Shown here: positions 25,043-36,163 of the stretch, in pieces
Layout: every line of letters begins with the position of its first letter
Position numbering within the stretch: the stretch's first letter is position 1
NCBI GenBank assembly: GCA_964035545.1
Contig: OZ037767.1
Location: forward strand, 12,505,081 to 12,569,080
DNA from: Bugula neritina
Taxonomy: Eukaryota; Bryozoa; Gymnolaemata; Cheilostomatida; Bugulidae
Length of the DNA stretch: 64,000 nt
Direction of reading: 5' to 3'
Notes under the pieces: generated by a model
The model's database searches: none
What the model was told of the DNA's origin: nothing
Seen by the model: the letters and a program-made list of their open reading frames with translations, nothing else
Program-made: the position numbers and the translations under genes

Positions 25043-25904
25043 ATGACTCCAGAGAACTTAGCCTCTGAGGCAGAGGAGACACCAACCCTAACTGTAGAGG
25101 CATTGGTCACAACCCTCCAGAAATTGCAGGGGCATGGTAGGGCGCCACCTAGTGACAGGTACCGCCTCCAGCTCCCGAATTTCAGAAGAGAAGGAAACGT
25201 GGAGCAGTTTATCCGAGAGTTTGAGGATGTGGCCACCATCACTGAATGGCCAGTTCGGGTGAGCATCTTCCAGCTTCGGGCCTGTTTGACAGGCCGGGCC
25301 AAGAGCTTTGCTCTTGGACCCGATGAAGCCCACATCATGCGGGCTCTCAGGGCCCGGTTCGGTCTGACGGCCGAGGAACCATCAGACCAATTACAAGTAT
25401 TGAGGAGAGACCGAAGGACACCTCTGGAAGACTACGCGAACGAGGTAGAGCGCCTGGCCCAGGCTGCTTTCGGTCACGCCACTGGCGACGACCGGAAGCG
25501 CCCTGTTTATAATGCGTTTTTCCGGAGCGTGAACCACCCAGATCTACAGCGGTACTGGCTGGCCGCCAAGGTCAGTAGTCTTGAAAAGGCACTGGAGATG
25601 GGAAAGGCCTACTTCTAGGTGGAAGAACCTCGGAGGCACCCCCACCTTCAACCCCACAGGTGGCGGCAGCGGCCACTCCGTTGTCCGAGCAGACGCAGCT
25701 CACCATGTTGATGAACATAATGAAAGGCCTGCAGGCTACGGTGACGAAATTGCAGCACAACCAGACAAACAGGCGGGCTCCCGATTGCGGGTCGACCCTG
25801 TCTGCCCCCCTCTGCCCACCTGTTGGGAGTGCGGGGTGCAAGGACATGTGAGAAGGCACTGCCCTAGAGGACAGAAGCCGTTAAACACCCGAGGCTCACG
25901 GTAA
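25043..25904 (+). pseudogene. Gypsy-B gag (capsid plus zinc knuckle, frame-broken)
   Basis: An ATG at 25043 opens 191 codons of capsid-like protein (LPNFRREGNVEQFIREFED, then RARFGL and a YANEVERLA segment) ending in TAG at 25616. The sequence continues in a second frame (from about 25660, TMLMNIMKGLQATVTKL) and then a third, which carries one complete CCHC knuckle, CWECGVQGHVRRHC, near 25822-25863. So two frame changes and one stop split it. Gag proteins package the element RNA. Gypsy-C gag is its closest relative here. Confidence 0.9.
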
Positions 25905-25918
25905 CTTCCGCCACCCGT

Positions 25919-27010
25919 GTGCCTCACGCCAACCCAGTCCGGGATAGGACTTGGAGTGTAACAGAAGAGACCTCCCCAGAGTCTGCCGACACCGAGTGGC
26001 AGGCACTTTGGAGATCTCAGAAACCGCAAGGTCTACCCGATCCTTCGGCCTGGCCACTCTGTGACCGGTTCGCGGGGTTGCCCAAGGAGGTTGTGGAGAA
26101 AGACTCAGCTTACTCGCAAGAGTACCCCAAGCTACCCTCCCGACCTCAGAAAACCCCCGTTGTCTCTAAGACAAAGAGGCGGCCCGCTGTGCAAACCCAA
26201 GTTGTGTCTCCCCCAGAAACTGATCGCTCCAGGAGCGCCCAGCCGTTTGGAAGCAGCTACTTCGTGCCCGGAAAGATTTCGGGTGAAGCTGCCACATTCC
26301 TACTGGATACTGGGTGCACTACCAACCTGTTGAGTAGGCGTCTCTTTGACACTCTTGGTGCCCGAGAGCGGGCGAGCCTGGAGCCGTATGAAGGTGCGCA
26401 TGGTACGTTGGCGGATGGATCATGCATTCCTTTTTATGGCGTCATTTCACCGCCTGGACGCGTCCGTGATCAGGCGATTCACGAGACATTCATAGTCAGC
26501 CAGCTAAAGGAGGACGCCATCCTGGGAATGCCGTTTCTGGGGAAACACCAGTGCCGCATGGATTTCCAGAAGTCAGTGGCGGTGATTGCTGGGAAGGAAG
26601 TTGTCTGTGTTGACAAGTTCGGCAGGCCCTTGGTGGGCGGAGTCCAGGTAGTGCGGGACTGCACGGTTTTGGGGAGATCCCAAGCGACTCTCCGCTGCAA
26701 AGTCAACTGCAAGAGGATCGCCGGCCTGGGGGTGGTTGAAGGAACGCACGGAGCGATCCGACTAGCAAACAGCCTGAATCGGCTAGACTGTCGGCAAGAG
26801 CTCCTTGTGCAGTGCATCAACCCCTTCACGGAACCTGTCCGATTATTGGCCGGAGCACTGGTGGAGCACTATCACTCCATCCAGGAGGCGGATGTGGGAC
26901 CGGCACTGGAACAGTGGCCGACACCCAAGGAAACCCCCTTCGCAACAGCCAAGAAACAGTCCCGGAGCATGTGGCTGCCCTGTATGGTGGAGCATGTAGA
27001 AACTGTATGA
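25919..27010 (+). pseudogene. Gypsy-B protease region
   Basis: A 363-codon frame. The first ~110 residues are linker; a retropepsin follows with active site LLDTGCTTNLLS and the later AILGMPFL motif, which supports the flap and core of the aspartic protease fold. The frame ends in TGA at 27010 while the reverse transcriptase continues in another frame from about 26986. The protease would cut the gag-pol polyprotein. It is the longest intact open frame of the element. Confidence 0.9.
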
Positions 27011-27708
27011 GTAGTACTGAACGCCAAGTACTGGCTCAACTACCCCCGGATTACAGTGATGTCTTTAGTCGTGGCGATGGAGACATAGGGCTGACTAAGG
27101 TTATCTCCCACGAGATACCCCTGGCAGCCGGCACCACCCTCATCAGGCAGCCCACCCGGCGTCTAGGCCCGGAGAAGGAGAAGGAGGTGAGCCGACAGGT
27201 GCAGGATCTTCTCGACCGGGATCTGATTGAGCCTACCCACAGTGCGTGGAGCTCTCCAGTAGTCCTGGTCAAGAAGAAGGATGGTAGCTGGAGATTCTGC
27301 GTGGACTACCGCAGACTCAACAGCGTTACCATCCAGGACGCCTACCCTCTCCCACAGAGAGATGAGTCTCTGGATGCCCTCGCGGGTAGCAAGTACATCA
27401 GTACTTTGGATCTGCTTAGCGGGTACTGGCAAGTGCCCCTCAGTCTTGATGCCCAGGACAAAGCAGCATTTATCACTCGCGATGGGCTCTAGAAATGGAA
27501 AGTTCTGCCATTTGGACTAACGTCCGCTCCGGAAACTTTCCAACGGCTCATGGAGCAGGTCCTCAGTGGGTCACACTGGAAGGGCCTATCTATCATCTAT
27601 TTGGACGACGTCATTGTCATCTCCCCAGACTTTTCGACCCATATCAGTCGTCTGCGGGAGGTCTTTGACCGTCTTCGGGCAGTCGGACTGAAGCTGAAGC
27701 CCTCCAAT
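26986..27708 (+). pseudogene. Gypsy-B reverse transcriptase, N-terminal part
   Basis: Frame from about 26986 with VKKKDGSWRFCVDYRRLN (fingers), then LSGYWQVPL. A TAG at 27490 interrupts it before KWKVLPFGLTSAPETFQ. The YLDD catalytic motif is present at about 27600. The frame stops at the KPSN sequence at 27708, where the foldback transposon is inserted. The rest of the palm resumes at 31203 with the LLQPEV motif and LGHVVG. The polymerase residues are kept, but the gene is split. Confidence 0.93.
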
Positions 27709-28580
27709 AGACCATGTAAAACTCAGCCAATCAGCGAAGTGTACCAGGTCAATGTCTTACCATTGTAACTGATATAAAATTCTGCAAGTTCAATTGCAAA
27801 ATGCATGCTTCTAAAAGCTAGTTGTGCAACTTTTTTTCATGCATTATTTAATTTCATATCGTAAATTGATGACTCTTGGAATGATTTTTTAAAATGTCTA
27901 AATTAAGTGTTTACAAAACGCAAATAGAAATTGCATGTCTAGAAAAATGACCTGGTACACTTTTGCAATTTAAGGCCAATTATTACATAACTGCCAGCTT
28001 AGTAGTTATTTGTTGTTGCAGCTTGAATGGGTTATTGTTTAGCATTGGAAGCTTGCAGTAAACATCTGTGAATTTGGTACATGACTTTGATTGGCTGGTT
28101 TTTGAATGGCCCTTTAGTATATGCATCTGGATGGCTGGGTAGTGTGGACTCCGCCTACATCTAGCTAATGTACAGTAGCCAATCCACAGTAGTATTACAA
28201 AATTTCTGTTTAACAAATGAAATATTCTGGTCATTTGTTTTGTACTTTACAATAGTAAATATTCTATTCAACTAGAATTTTATTGTATGTAAGCTATGGG
28301 AACTACTAAGAGGTTAAATCAACCACCCATGCTGGTAATATTGTTGCTCGCAGTAATAGCAAGTCCACACTGTATAAATATACACATAAGCTAGTATGTG
28401 CAGCTTATGAATGCTGAAATGACCCCATTTCTTACTTTCAACTTGAAAAAAATTGTATGACATATTCTGCCACTTCTGCACCAGGAACTTGTTTTCCTTT
28501 TAAATTTTGAAAATAGTAGTCAGTTTCTATAGCAGTCAACATCCACAACGTAAGCTTTCGAATAAACTATAAATATATAG
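27709..28580. repeat. Left inverted repeat of the foldback element
   Basis: It pairs over about 870 bases with 30320-31202, with scattered differences and small indels. The last ~250 bases (toward the centre) resemble degenerate transposase coding on the minus strand, with stops: VDCYRN, then FKRKTSSWCRSG and NGVISAF. Near 27736 and 27950 'gtaccaggtca' occurs in opposite directions. Confidence 0.9.
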
Positions 28581-30200
28581 TAGCATATTGGCTTTGAAAG
28601 CTCAGAGGGATGTTCAGCTTCTCTCTTGTTGGAAAAACTATTAGATTGTTCAGTTCTCTTGCTAAAATATCTAATGTGTTTTTGAAGGTTTTGCTTGCTA
28701 GCAATCTAGAGATATAAAAAAGGCCAGCAAGTATTTGAAACTGTAAACCTTGACGCAGCTTCATCAAAGCCAATAAAAGTTCATCTTGTCTTGTTAACTT
28801 TTTTTGCAGAATAAGAACTTTCATCTTCGAACATATAAATCTAAATATAGAAAATAAAGAATGAAAATTAAATTATGATTCAAATTATATTGTATGTGCT
28901 AAATAAATTTTGTCATTAGTTTGTATTCATTCAGCAGTTTTTACACTCTGGTAAGTAGCTTCAGTTATATTTTGCAACAACTATCAAGTCCAAGAACTGC
29001 TAGCTGAAGGCTTGACTGAATATATCACCATCCAAACAGAATGTAATGTGTGTCAACATGTGTTACATAATACTGTAACAGTACATGGTAAGCTAGTTGT
29101 ATGAATACATGCTTTGAATGAAGTTATGAGTTTAAACAAATACTGTGGACAAACAATTATTACTTCATTTTATAATTATACTATAACTAATTCAAACCCA
29201 CATTATTTCTAGAATAGCATTTAATAATGTTTCTGAATAAGTGAAACTAGTAACAAGTGTAAACCATTTTAGTTTTAAACACTGAGTTAGTTTCAGCTAA
29301 AAATTAGATTAGGAGGCCACTTTTGATAAGCTTTAAAATAACCAAGGAAAATTTAAGTCAAAACAATTTACTTTTCCTAAAGAAAGTGAGTCAATTTGTC
29401 CTCAAATAAAATACTGCTGCTTGTTTAAATAAAACCCTAAACTAAATAAGTCAAAGCATACAGATAACCACTGTGGTATTTATGAATATCTTACATAAAA
29501 CAACATTCTTAATAAAAAAATGTATGAATGATGTACTCACACTGCAACAAATTTAATTAAAATGACAGTTTTACTACACATCAAATTTTATCAATGTAGA
29601 AATTTTAGCATAGTGAGACTTGCATTGTTTATTTGTAATAAACCATAGTTTATCTTTGCAATAAGAAAATCATAATTTTCACCTTGCTAAAAAATAGTAT
29701 AGAGAACGTGTAGGTATTCCAGTATAGAATTTAGTTTGCTCATCTGTAGTGGTGAAAGTTTTAAAAACTTTTACTTTTTCAATAGCTGCTTTTTGTTTAA
29801 ACGTGGATCTTTTTGAGCCTTTTCTTCCAACTTTTGATTTTCGTCTATCAATAGAATGTGCAGATCTTTTTTTCTGAGTAGTTGATGGTTCTGGTAACTC
29901 AGTTACTTCTGATGAAGTCTGACTATGAGGATGGCTGTCAGATGAGTTCTGTTGCTCTATATCAGCTGACTCTGTTGATAACGTTTTCTGTTCGCTTCCT
30001 TCACATGTTTCATTAAAACCACTGTTTTTTGTTCGTCTTACATTATAATATGCTTTAGTGCGTTGGTAACCCAAATGAAAGGTTGGAGTTAGATTTTGCT
30101 AAGTGGGCTGACCATCCTTATGATTATGATAGTCTGCTATGCTCTCTGTAATCTACAGCCACCATTGGTGACTGATGAAATTTAGAATTTGAAGTAAAAA
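28567..30200 (-). pseudogene. THAP/IS4EU-type transposase remnants
   Basis: Piece 1 (30074-29679) has a basic linker and a DEQTKFYTGIPTRSLYYF motif, which in these transposases precedes the helical region. It ends in AAG|GTGAAA, a plausible splice donor. Just upstream of it, in another frame, LTPTFHLGYQRTK resembles the phrase that follows a THAP zinc finger. Piece 2 (28824-28567) reads LTRQDELLLALMKLRQGLQF and ends in the wPxRE-like FPTREKLNIPLSFQ; an acceptor lies near 28846. These transposases cut and rejoin DNA ends through a DDE site; the DDE core itself is decayed and lies within the left repeat. I infer an intron between the pieces. Confidence 0.7.
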
Positions 30201-30319
30201 TGTGTTATTTTTACCTGTGCCATTTTATAGAAATCTATATCTAGCTTTCATAATATAATATTCTTGTAATTTTTCATCATAGCAAGAACTAAATTACATT
30301 GTTTCCACACTAATATTTC

Positions 30320-31202
30320 ATATATTTATAGGTTATTTGAAAGCTTACGTTGTTTATTGTGGATGCAGTTGACTGCTGCAGAAACTGACTACTATTTTCA
30401 AAATTTAAAAGGAAAACAAATTCTTGGTGCAGAAGTGGCAGAATATGTAATACAATTTTTTTCAAAATGAAAGTAAGAAATGGGGTTATTTCAGCATTCA
30501 TAAGCTGTACATAATAGCTTATGTGTATATTTATACGGTGTGGACTTGCTATTACTGCGAGCAACAATATTACCAGCATGGGTGGTTGATTTAACCTCTT
30601 AGTAGTTCCCATGGCTTACATACAATAAAATTCTAGTTGAATAGAATATTTACTATTGTAAAGTACAAAACAAATGACCAGAATATTTCATTTGTTAAAC
30701 AGAAATTTTGTAATACTACTGTGGATTGGCTACTGTACATTAGCTAGATGTAGACGGAGTCCACACTACCCAGCCATCCAGATGCATATACTAAAGGGCC
30801 ATTCAAAAACCAGCCAATCAAAGTCATGTACCAAATTCACAGATATTTACTGCAAGCTTCCAATGCTAAACAATAACCCATTCAAGCTGCAACAACAAAT
30901 AACTACTAAGCTGGCAGTTATGTAATAATTGGCCTTAAGTTGCAAAAGTGTACCAGGTCATTTTTCTAGACATGCAATTTCTATTTGCGTTTTATAAACA
31001 CTTAATTTAGACATTTTAAAAATTCATTTCAAGAGTCATCAATTTAAGATATGAAATTAAATAATGCATGAAAAAAAAGTTGCACAACTAGCTTTTAGAA
31101 GCATGCATTTTGCACTTGAACTTGCAGAATTTTATATCAGTTACAATGGTAAGACATTGACCTGGTACACTTCGCTGATTGGCTGAGTTTTACATGGTCT
31201 AT
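30320..31202. repeat. Right inverted repeat of the foldback element
   Basis: Reverse complement of 27709-28580. Because it includes the degenerate transposase segment (FKRKTNSWCRSGR, NGVISAF) on the plus strand, it appears to be an inverted duplication of the element's other end. An 83-codon open frame here is matched on the opposite strand of the left repeat and has no family motif. Confidence 0.9.
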
Positions 31203-32084
31203 TGTGCACTCCTGCAGCCGGAGGTCATGTACCTGGGCCATGTGGTGGGCTGTGACGGAGTCGCTACCGACCCGGAGAAGGTACAGGCTGTGAAGGAGTG
31301 GGCTGTTCCCTGTGACATCCCTGAGTTGCAAGCATTCCTGGGCCTCATAGGGTACTACCGACAGTACATATCTGGTTTCGCAGGGGTGGCTCAGCCGTTA
31401 AATCGGCTGACCGCAAAAGGAGTCCGGTGGCAGTGGACACAGGAGGAGCAGCAGGCATTTGACCACCTCAAGCAACGACTAATGGAGGCGCCAATCCTGG
31501 CGTATCCTGATCCAGCCAAAGAGTACATCCTGGACACTGATGCCAGCGACCACAGTGTGGGAGCTGTTCTGTCTGAAGTCCACGGTGGAAGTGAGGTGGT
31601 CGTAGCCTACTACAGCAAGACTCTCGCGGCCGCCGAGAAGAACTACTGCACCACTAGGAAGGAACTCCTAGCAGTAGTCAAGGCGGTCAAGCAGTTTCGG
31701 CCATATCTGTATGGGAGAACATTCCGGTTGCGAACAGACCATGCATCACTGATATGGCTGTGTAAACGTGCAGAACCTTCGAGCCAGGTGGCTCTTTGGC
31801 TAGAAATTCTTGCCGAGTTCTTTTACCGGATAGAGCACCGTGCTGGCCGGAAGCATGGGAACACCGACGGCATGAGCCGCCGGCTGGTAGAGAGCTGTAA
31901 GCAATACCTGCACATTGAGAAGCGAGACGGGGGACCCGCTCGCCTTGACGTGGAAACAGAGTTAGGGGAGGGCACCGTCTACCGGTGGGAGCACGATCAT
32001 CTTCGGACCGAAACCCACCCAGACGATGTCCAGGCGCTCCACGCCAACCCTACTCTGTACCAGAATTTCAAGGAGCTGTGCTGA
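31203..32084 (+). pseudogene. Gypsy-B RT C-terminus and RNase H
   Basis: Resumes the reverse transcriptase after the foldback insertion: LGHVVGCDGVATDPEKV, FLGLIGYYRQYI, then the Ty3/Gypsy RNase H with DTDASDHSVGAVLSE, TTRKELLAVVKA and RTDHASLIWL. It ends in TGA at 32084. Taken alone this is an uninterrupted open stretch of nearly 300 codons. RNase H degrades RNA in the hybrid during copying. Confidence 0.93.
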
Positions 32085-33560
32085 CTTCAGGAGACGCTAC
32101 CCGGCGCGGTAGCAAACATCTTCCGGGCCAAGAAGGAGGGCTGACGACCTAGCGAGGAACAGCAGCGGCAGAGAGACGTTAAGTTCCAACTCCTCTGTCG
32201 TCGCTGGGATGCCCTCAAGGTCAGTCCTGATGGTCTCCTGATGATAACGTTAGCAGTAGACAACCGTCAGCAGGAGAGGGACCGCGCGGTCTGTTCACGC
32301 GCCCTCCGACCGGAACTGATCTAGGACACCCATAAACAGACTCATTCTGGAGTCAGCCGGGTCATCAGGTGTCTGCGGCTGCGTTGGTACTGGCCCGGAA
32401 TGACTCGAGACGTACGACTGCGGGTATATTAATGCGAGGTCTGCCAGGCTAGCAAAGATGGCAGCCCCACGGGAACCGCTGGTCGCCGCCGGCTACACGC
32501 TGGTCGACCATGGCAAGTAGTGGCGGTAGACCTCGTCGGGCCTATGCCGTTATCTGCCAAAGGGAACACCTGGATACTGGTGCTCACATACCACTTTACC
32601 CGGTGGGCAGATGCACTGGCTATTCCAGACGCAACAGCCCCCACGGTGGCCCAGACCCTAGACCAAAATGTATTCTGTTACCTCGGTTTACCCGAGCAGA
32701 TAGATACGGACCAGGGTGCCCAGTTCCATTCCCAGGTTATGGGAGACCTCTGCCGGATATAGAGGGTGAACTAGAGTCGGATCACCCCATATCACCCGCA
32801 AGGGAACAGAGTTGTCGAGCGGAACAACATGATGTTGGGTGACGCCCTCAGGAGCCTGCTCCTTGGTCGAGGTCAAGAAGAATGGAACATGGTGCTGCCG
32901 CAAATCATACGGGCTTATAGCAGCACACCACACTCCGCCACGCAGGAGACCCTAAACTTTCTGATGCTAGGCCGAGAGACGCGGGTTCCGGAACACTTGA
33001 CATACCATGTTCCTGCCCCGAGTTTGCGAGTGCGCGCCCCTCAGCACTACATCAACGTGTTGTGCCCGTGTGGTGAGTTTTTTCACCAGCGGGACTATGT
33101 GCTGAGGCACCAGCGCATATCTCACTGCCACACGGGCTACACGTTTGCTGTAGACCAGGCTTCCTTTCCTGAATTTCGGGACCTGGTATTGCCACATGTG
33201 GCTGATCCCCATAAACGGGCTGCTCTCGCCCTGGGATTCCCCGCGTGTCGGCCTGTTCGTGAAGAAGAAGGAGAGCCCGCCGCGACACCCCAACCGGCAG
33301 CCACCCAACCACTTCGAGTCGTGCTGGCACGAGTCGGACCAGGCGCCAGGGCTGACTCCTCGGACCTGGGCCCCTGGCCCTCGGCAGCGGGCGAGAAGCA
33401 GAGGCGACGGACCAGCCACAGTGTCACTGACCGCCCCAGACACCAGACAGCAGCTCAACTGGAGGAGAAGGTGTGACACCTATGCAGGCGGCTCCGCAGA
33501 TACGAAGAAGAATTGGGGCAACTAAGGAGACGCAGGAGCCGCCTGGAGCGGAGCCAAGCT
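32085..33560 (+). pseudogene. Gypsy-B integrase with Cys/His tail (broken)
   Basis: After several stops, the frame at 32520-32762 gives the integrase core with VAVDLVG (first Asp), then DTDQGAQFH (second Asp). The frame at 32829-33476, in register but separated by stops, begins near VVERNN (Glu). The zinc-binding N-terminus is upstream and damaged (CEVCQASKDG near 32435-32460). Downstream of the core is an unusual module: CPCGEFFHQRDYVLRHQRISH, then YTFAVDQASF and a Pro- and Arg-rich tail to 33560. Gypsy-C carries a similar CPCG module. Confidence 0.88.
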
Positions 33561-33910
33561 GGGGACCGCCGATGAGCACCACAACCACCTGACATGTTGT
33601 ATTGTGTATATGTTCGTGTTCTGTTTTTCTAATTCATGTGTGTGTAAAGTCCTTTCACGTAGTATTATGTATATGTTCATTGTTTCTGTTTTCCTATTTC
33701 TTGTGTGCACAAAATTCTTTTTTTTCTCTTTTTGCTTTTATCGCTGCATGGCTACCATAATTGCTTTTTTATTGTTATTATTTTTGTTCGTTGTGTGTTG
33801 TATTGTCGTGTCATGTGTGTTTACATTGTGTGTGTTGATGTTATTTTTTTTCGTGTGTGTTGTTTTTGTATGTGTGTACACCCACTGAGCTGGAATGTAT
33901 TGTATACTGT
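33561..33910. repeat. T/G-rich low-complexity stretch
   Basis: Dominated by tgtgtt words. A block of about 75 bp (tattgtgtatatgttcgtg to tgtgtgtaaag) is repeated once in diverged form immediately after. Open frames here, rich in Phe, Val and Cys, are products of composition. The missing 3' LTR of Gypsy-B should have been here but is not recognisable. Confidence 0.6.
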
Positions 33911-33915
33911 ATACT

Positions 33916-34300
33916 GTATACTGGAATTGTAAGTATCAAGTATTATATTATCTTTTGTTTTGAACTTCATTAACTAAATGTTTTGTCAGCTATGTAATTT
34001 ATGTTAAGTTAACAAGATGTTTTGTAATTTTGATGGTTATAGGTAACAGTACAAGTACAAGTATGAGTATGAGTACGAGTCTAAGTATGAGTACGAGTCT
34101 AAGTATGAGTATGAGTTTAAGTATGAATGAAGTCTAACTTAGAAACTATACTGTTGGCAACAGACAAAAATGGAGTTGTGGCCTGCTTCTGTGTCCTCCA
34201 TTAATTCACCCTTCATTAAGTGAATCACAATACATAGGCATCCGTGCCAAACAGCACCCGTGCTGACGCAGCAACAATTGTCTTCTGATACAGTAACCAT
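33916..34300 (+). repeat. Dispersed repeat with internal hexamer array, copy 1
   Basis: From 'aattgtaagtatcaag' to 'gcaacaattgtcttctgatacag'. It matches 49284-49680 in reverse complement across flanks and centre, including 'cacccttcattaagtgaatcac'. The middle (about 34042-34131) is an array of agtatg / gagtac / gagtct hexamers that differs in content between copies. No coding content. Confidence 0.85.
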
Positions 34301-34473
34301 TATCAGCTGTCACAGACATAGACTATCAACTCCTCAGAGTATATTGTTATACTTTCGTATAATATAGTTTTGGGTGGTAATATAAATTCTACTTAACTCA
34401 ATGCCCTAGAGAATGCATAGATTTCAAAAGTTTTTTGCGTGATAGAGTACAATATATTTAATACGAATGATAT

Positions 34474-34821
34474 TGTTGTGTTTTAGCATAATTATTGAGC
34501 GCGTAGATTGTCTGCGTATTTAGTGTCAATTTAACTAGTAATTACTAGAATGGCTGGCGTACAATAACCTTTATTTAACTCGATAAACATAATTATAACA
34601 TCACATCAAAATACTATATAACATCAGTCAATTACTAACACATGTTACTACTACGAGTCCTTGCTCACAACAACACATGGTTTCTGCTGGCTAACCCGGG
34701 AACAGTTACTTGACAGGAAGCTCGCCTTCCGGTCCCTCTGGTTGGATAGTAGAACATAGTTGTAAGTATTCGCATACGGAGAGGGGGCGACCCCATTATT
34801 ATACTATGTAATCTCATTACA
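34474..34821 (-). repeat. Gypsy-C 3' LTR
   Basis: 348 bp, TGTTGTG... to ...CATTACA. The G-rich GGTGGGGGCGG on the minus strand just inside it (34822-34832) could serve as polypurine tract. Confidence 0.93.
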
Positions 34822-35104
34822 CCGCCCCCACCAGCAGAAAGCCCCACTTTCTGATAAAACAAAATAGTATAATAATGTAAAAAAATGACATAAGTAAGGA
34901 AAACCCACAAAGAAAAAGAAGAGAAATATCAAATGTACGACGTATATAAGTAAGATGAAAACAGACGGCCAACACACAGCTGGCCAGCTACAGAGAGAGA
35001 AATCTGGATCATCACACAGATCGATCGTTAGCAGATCAAGCATTTACACGATCACATCGTTGTACCCCGAGGATATGCGGGGTGGAATTGTCAACTTCCA
35101 ACTC

Positions 35105-35880
35105 CTAGTTTTGCAGGGACTGGATCCGGTGTCGTGCTTGCCGTGCACGTAGCCTACGCTTAAGGCGTCCTACTGAGCCCTTCGGTTCACTAAGGCCCAT
35201 TGTAGTGCTGAGTAAGTCGGGGACCAATTGAGTAAATTCATCCTGTAGTCGTAGGAGTCTCTCTTCGACTGTTGCTAACCGGTTAGGCCTGGTTGGAGCT
35301 GGCGTCATTTCTTCTAGGGGAACAGACGCTTCCATGGGGGTGTGGTCTGGCCAGGGTATAATTGCAGCAACAGTCTTTACCATGGGGGACTTCTGGCGGG
35401 TGGCTGTTAGCAGTGTATAAGACCCGGAGGATAATGCGGCCCAGGTCAAAGCCTTCTCAATCACTGGTCTAATGGCTTCTAGATACTGGTCGTAATTGTC
35501 CGCGTTCACTACATAGCCTCCGCCCGCAAAACAATCCATCATATGTGCCACGACGGGGTATGGATATATGTTGTGAAATCCACACGGACAGAAGCGTAGT
35601 AGGAAGTGTGCATTCACATGCAGCCGTAGTCCTTGGTGTAAGGGAAGCTCCTCATAACACACGTGGCAGGTTCGTTGTGACCCACTTGGTCCCCAGGCTT
35701 CTTCAATTTGTCGCTCCGTCTGTCATGATACCCATTTGTGTCTTCGGCGCAGCGCCACGGGCAGTCCATTGTCCATTTCCGGTCCGTTATCCAAGGAGGG
35801 GAGGGGGGGTAGATCTTGTGACCCGGAGTTGGTCGATCGAGTGTGATCTGCAAGAGTATAACAATGTAAGGAGGGTACAC
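35105..35880 (-). CDS. Gypsy-C 3' ORF with CPCG module
   Basis: Two overlapping minus-strand frames (35880-35614 and 35662-35105). The first has a cysteine pair CPWRC and later His and Cys (GHNEPATCVM). The second contains FCPCGFHNIYPYP followed by VVAHMMDC, then YVVNADNYDQYLEAIRP and a heptad-rich, charged tail (LATVEERLLRLQDEF, then LKRRLRARQ). The CPCG module with its following segment aligns with the tail of Gypsy-B integrase. I infer a zinc-binding, nucleic-acid-contacting function; no known env motif is seen. A frame change is needed to join the pieces. Confidence 0.6.
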
Positions 35881-36163
35881 TGAGTACAGCCGGCGTATAC
35901 AGCCTGGCGAGTACTTAACTCAATTTGACACTCGTGAGACTCAATTAATGAATAGTTGATCGAGAACACACACCGCTACGACAGACTGTTCAGTCTTAAA
36001 GTCAATGTGAGTTCTCACCACTAAAAATCATCCCCGAGTCTCCAGCTTATTCTGTTACCGTTAAGCTGACTAATACAGTTTAGTTCTCGTACCAAAAACA
36101 TAACTAACTCACCTCTCGATTCTTGGCAAGCCATTGTGAACGAGAGTGGTGTGTTTATGATTT

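Larger units (their letters stand above)
27709..31202. mobile_element. Foldback DNA transposon (IS4EU/THAP-like) inserted in Gypsy-B
   Basis: A 3.5-kb insertion bounded by inverted repeats of about 870 bp. Its outer ends read tagaccatgtaaaactcagcc and the reverse complement. The target appears duplicated by at most 2 bp (AT). The central 1.7 kb holds two pieces of a minus-strand transposase with THAP/IS4EU-type motifs. A 2-bp target duplication would agree with that family; this is recalled, not computed. The insertion cuts Gypsy-B reverse transcriptase, so it came after that element. Confidence 0.88.
24627..33560 (+). mobile_element. Gypsy-B: GC-rich Ty3/Gypsy retrotransposon, split by a foldback element
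   Basis: Plus-strand element with a probable 5' LTR (24627-24993), primer-binding site, gag, protease and reverse transcriptase to 27708. Then comes a 3.5-kb insertion (27709-31202), followed by the remaining RT, RNase H, integrase and a Cys/His tail to about 33560. Its coding DNA is clearly richer in GC than the surroundings. Several stops and at least two frame changes in gag make it inactive. I found no 3' LTR: nothing after 33560 matches 24627-24993. Its gag, primer site and tail are related to Gypsy-C. Confidence 0.93.

Noticed and set aside
32967-33525. Several GC-rich open frames opposite and overlapping Gypsy-B integrase
   Set aside because: Shadow frames caused by high GC; only the integrase frame has motifs.
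33604-33932. Hydrophobic Phe/Val/Cys-rich frames resembling membrane proteins
   Set aside because: They come from T/G-rich low-complexity DNA.
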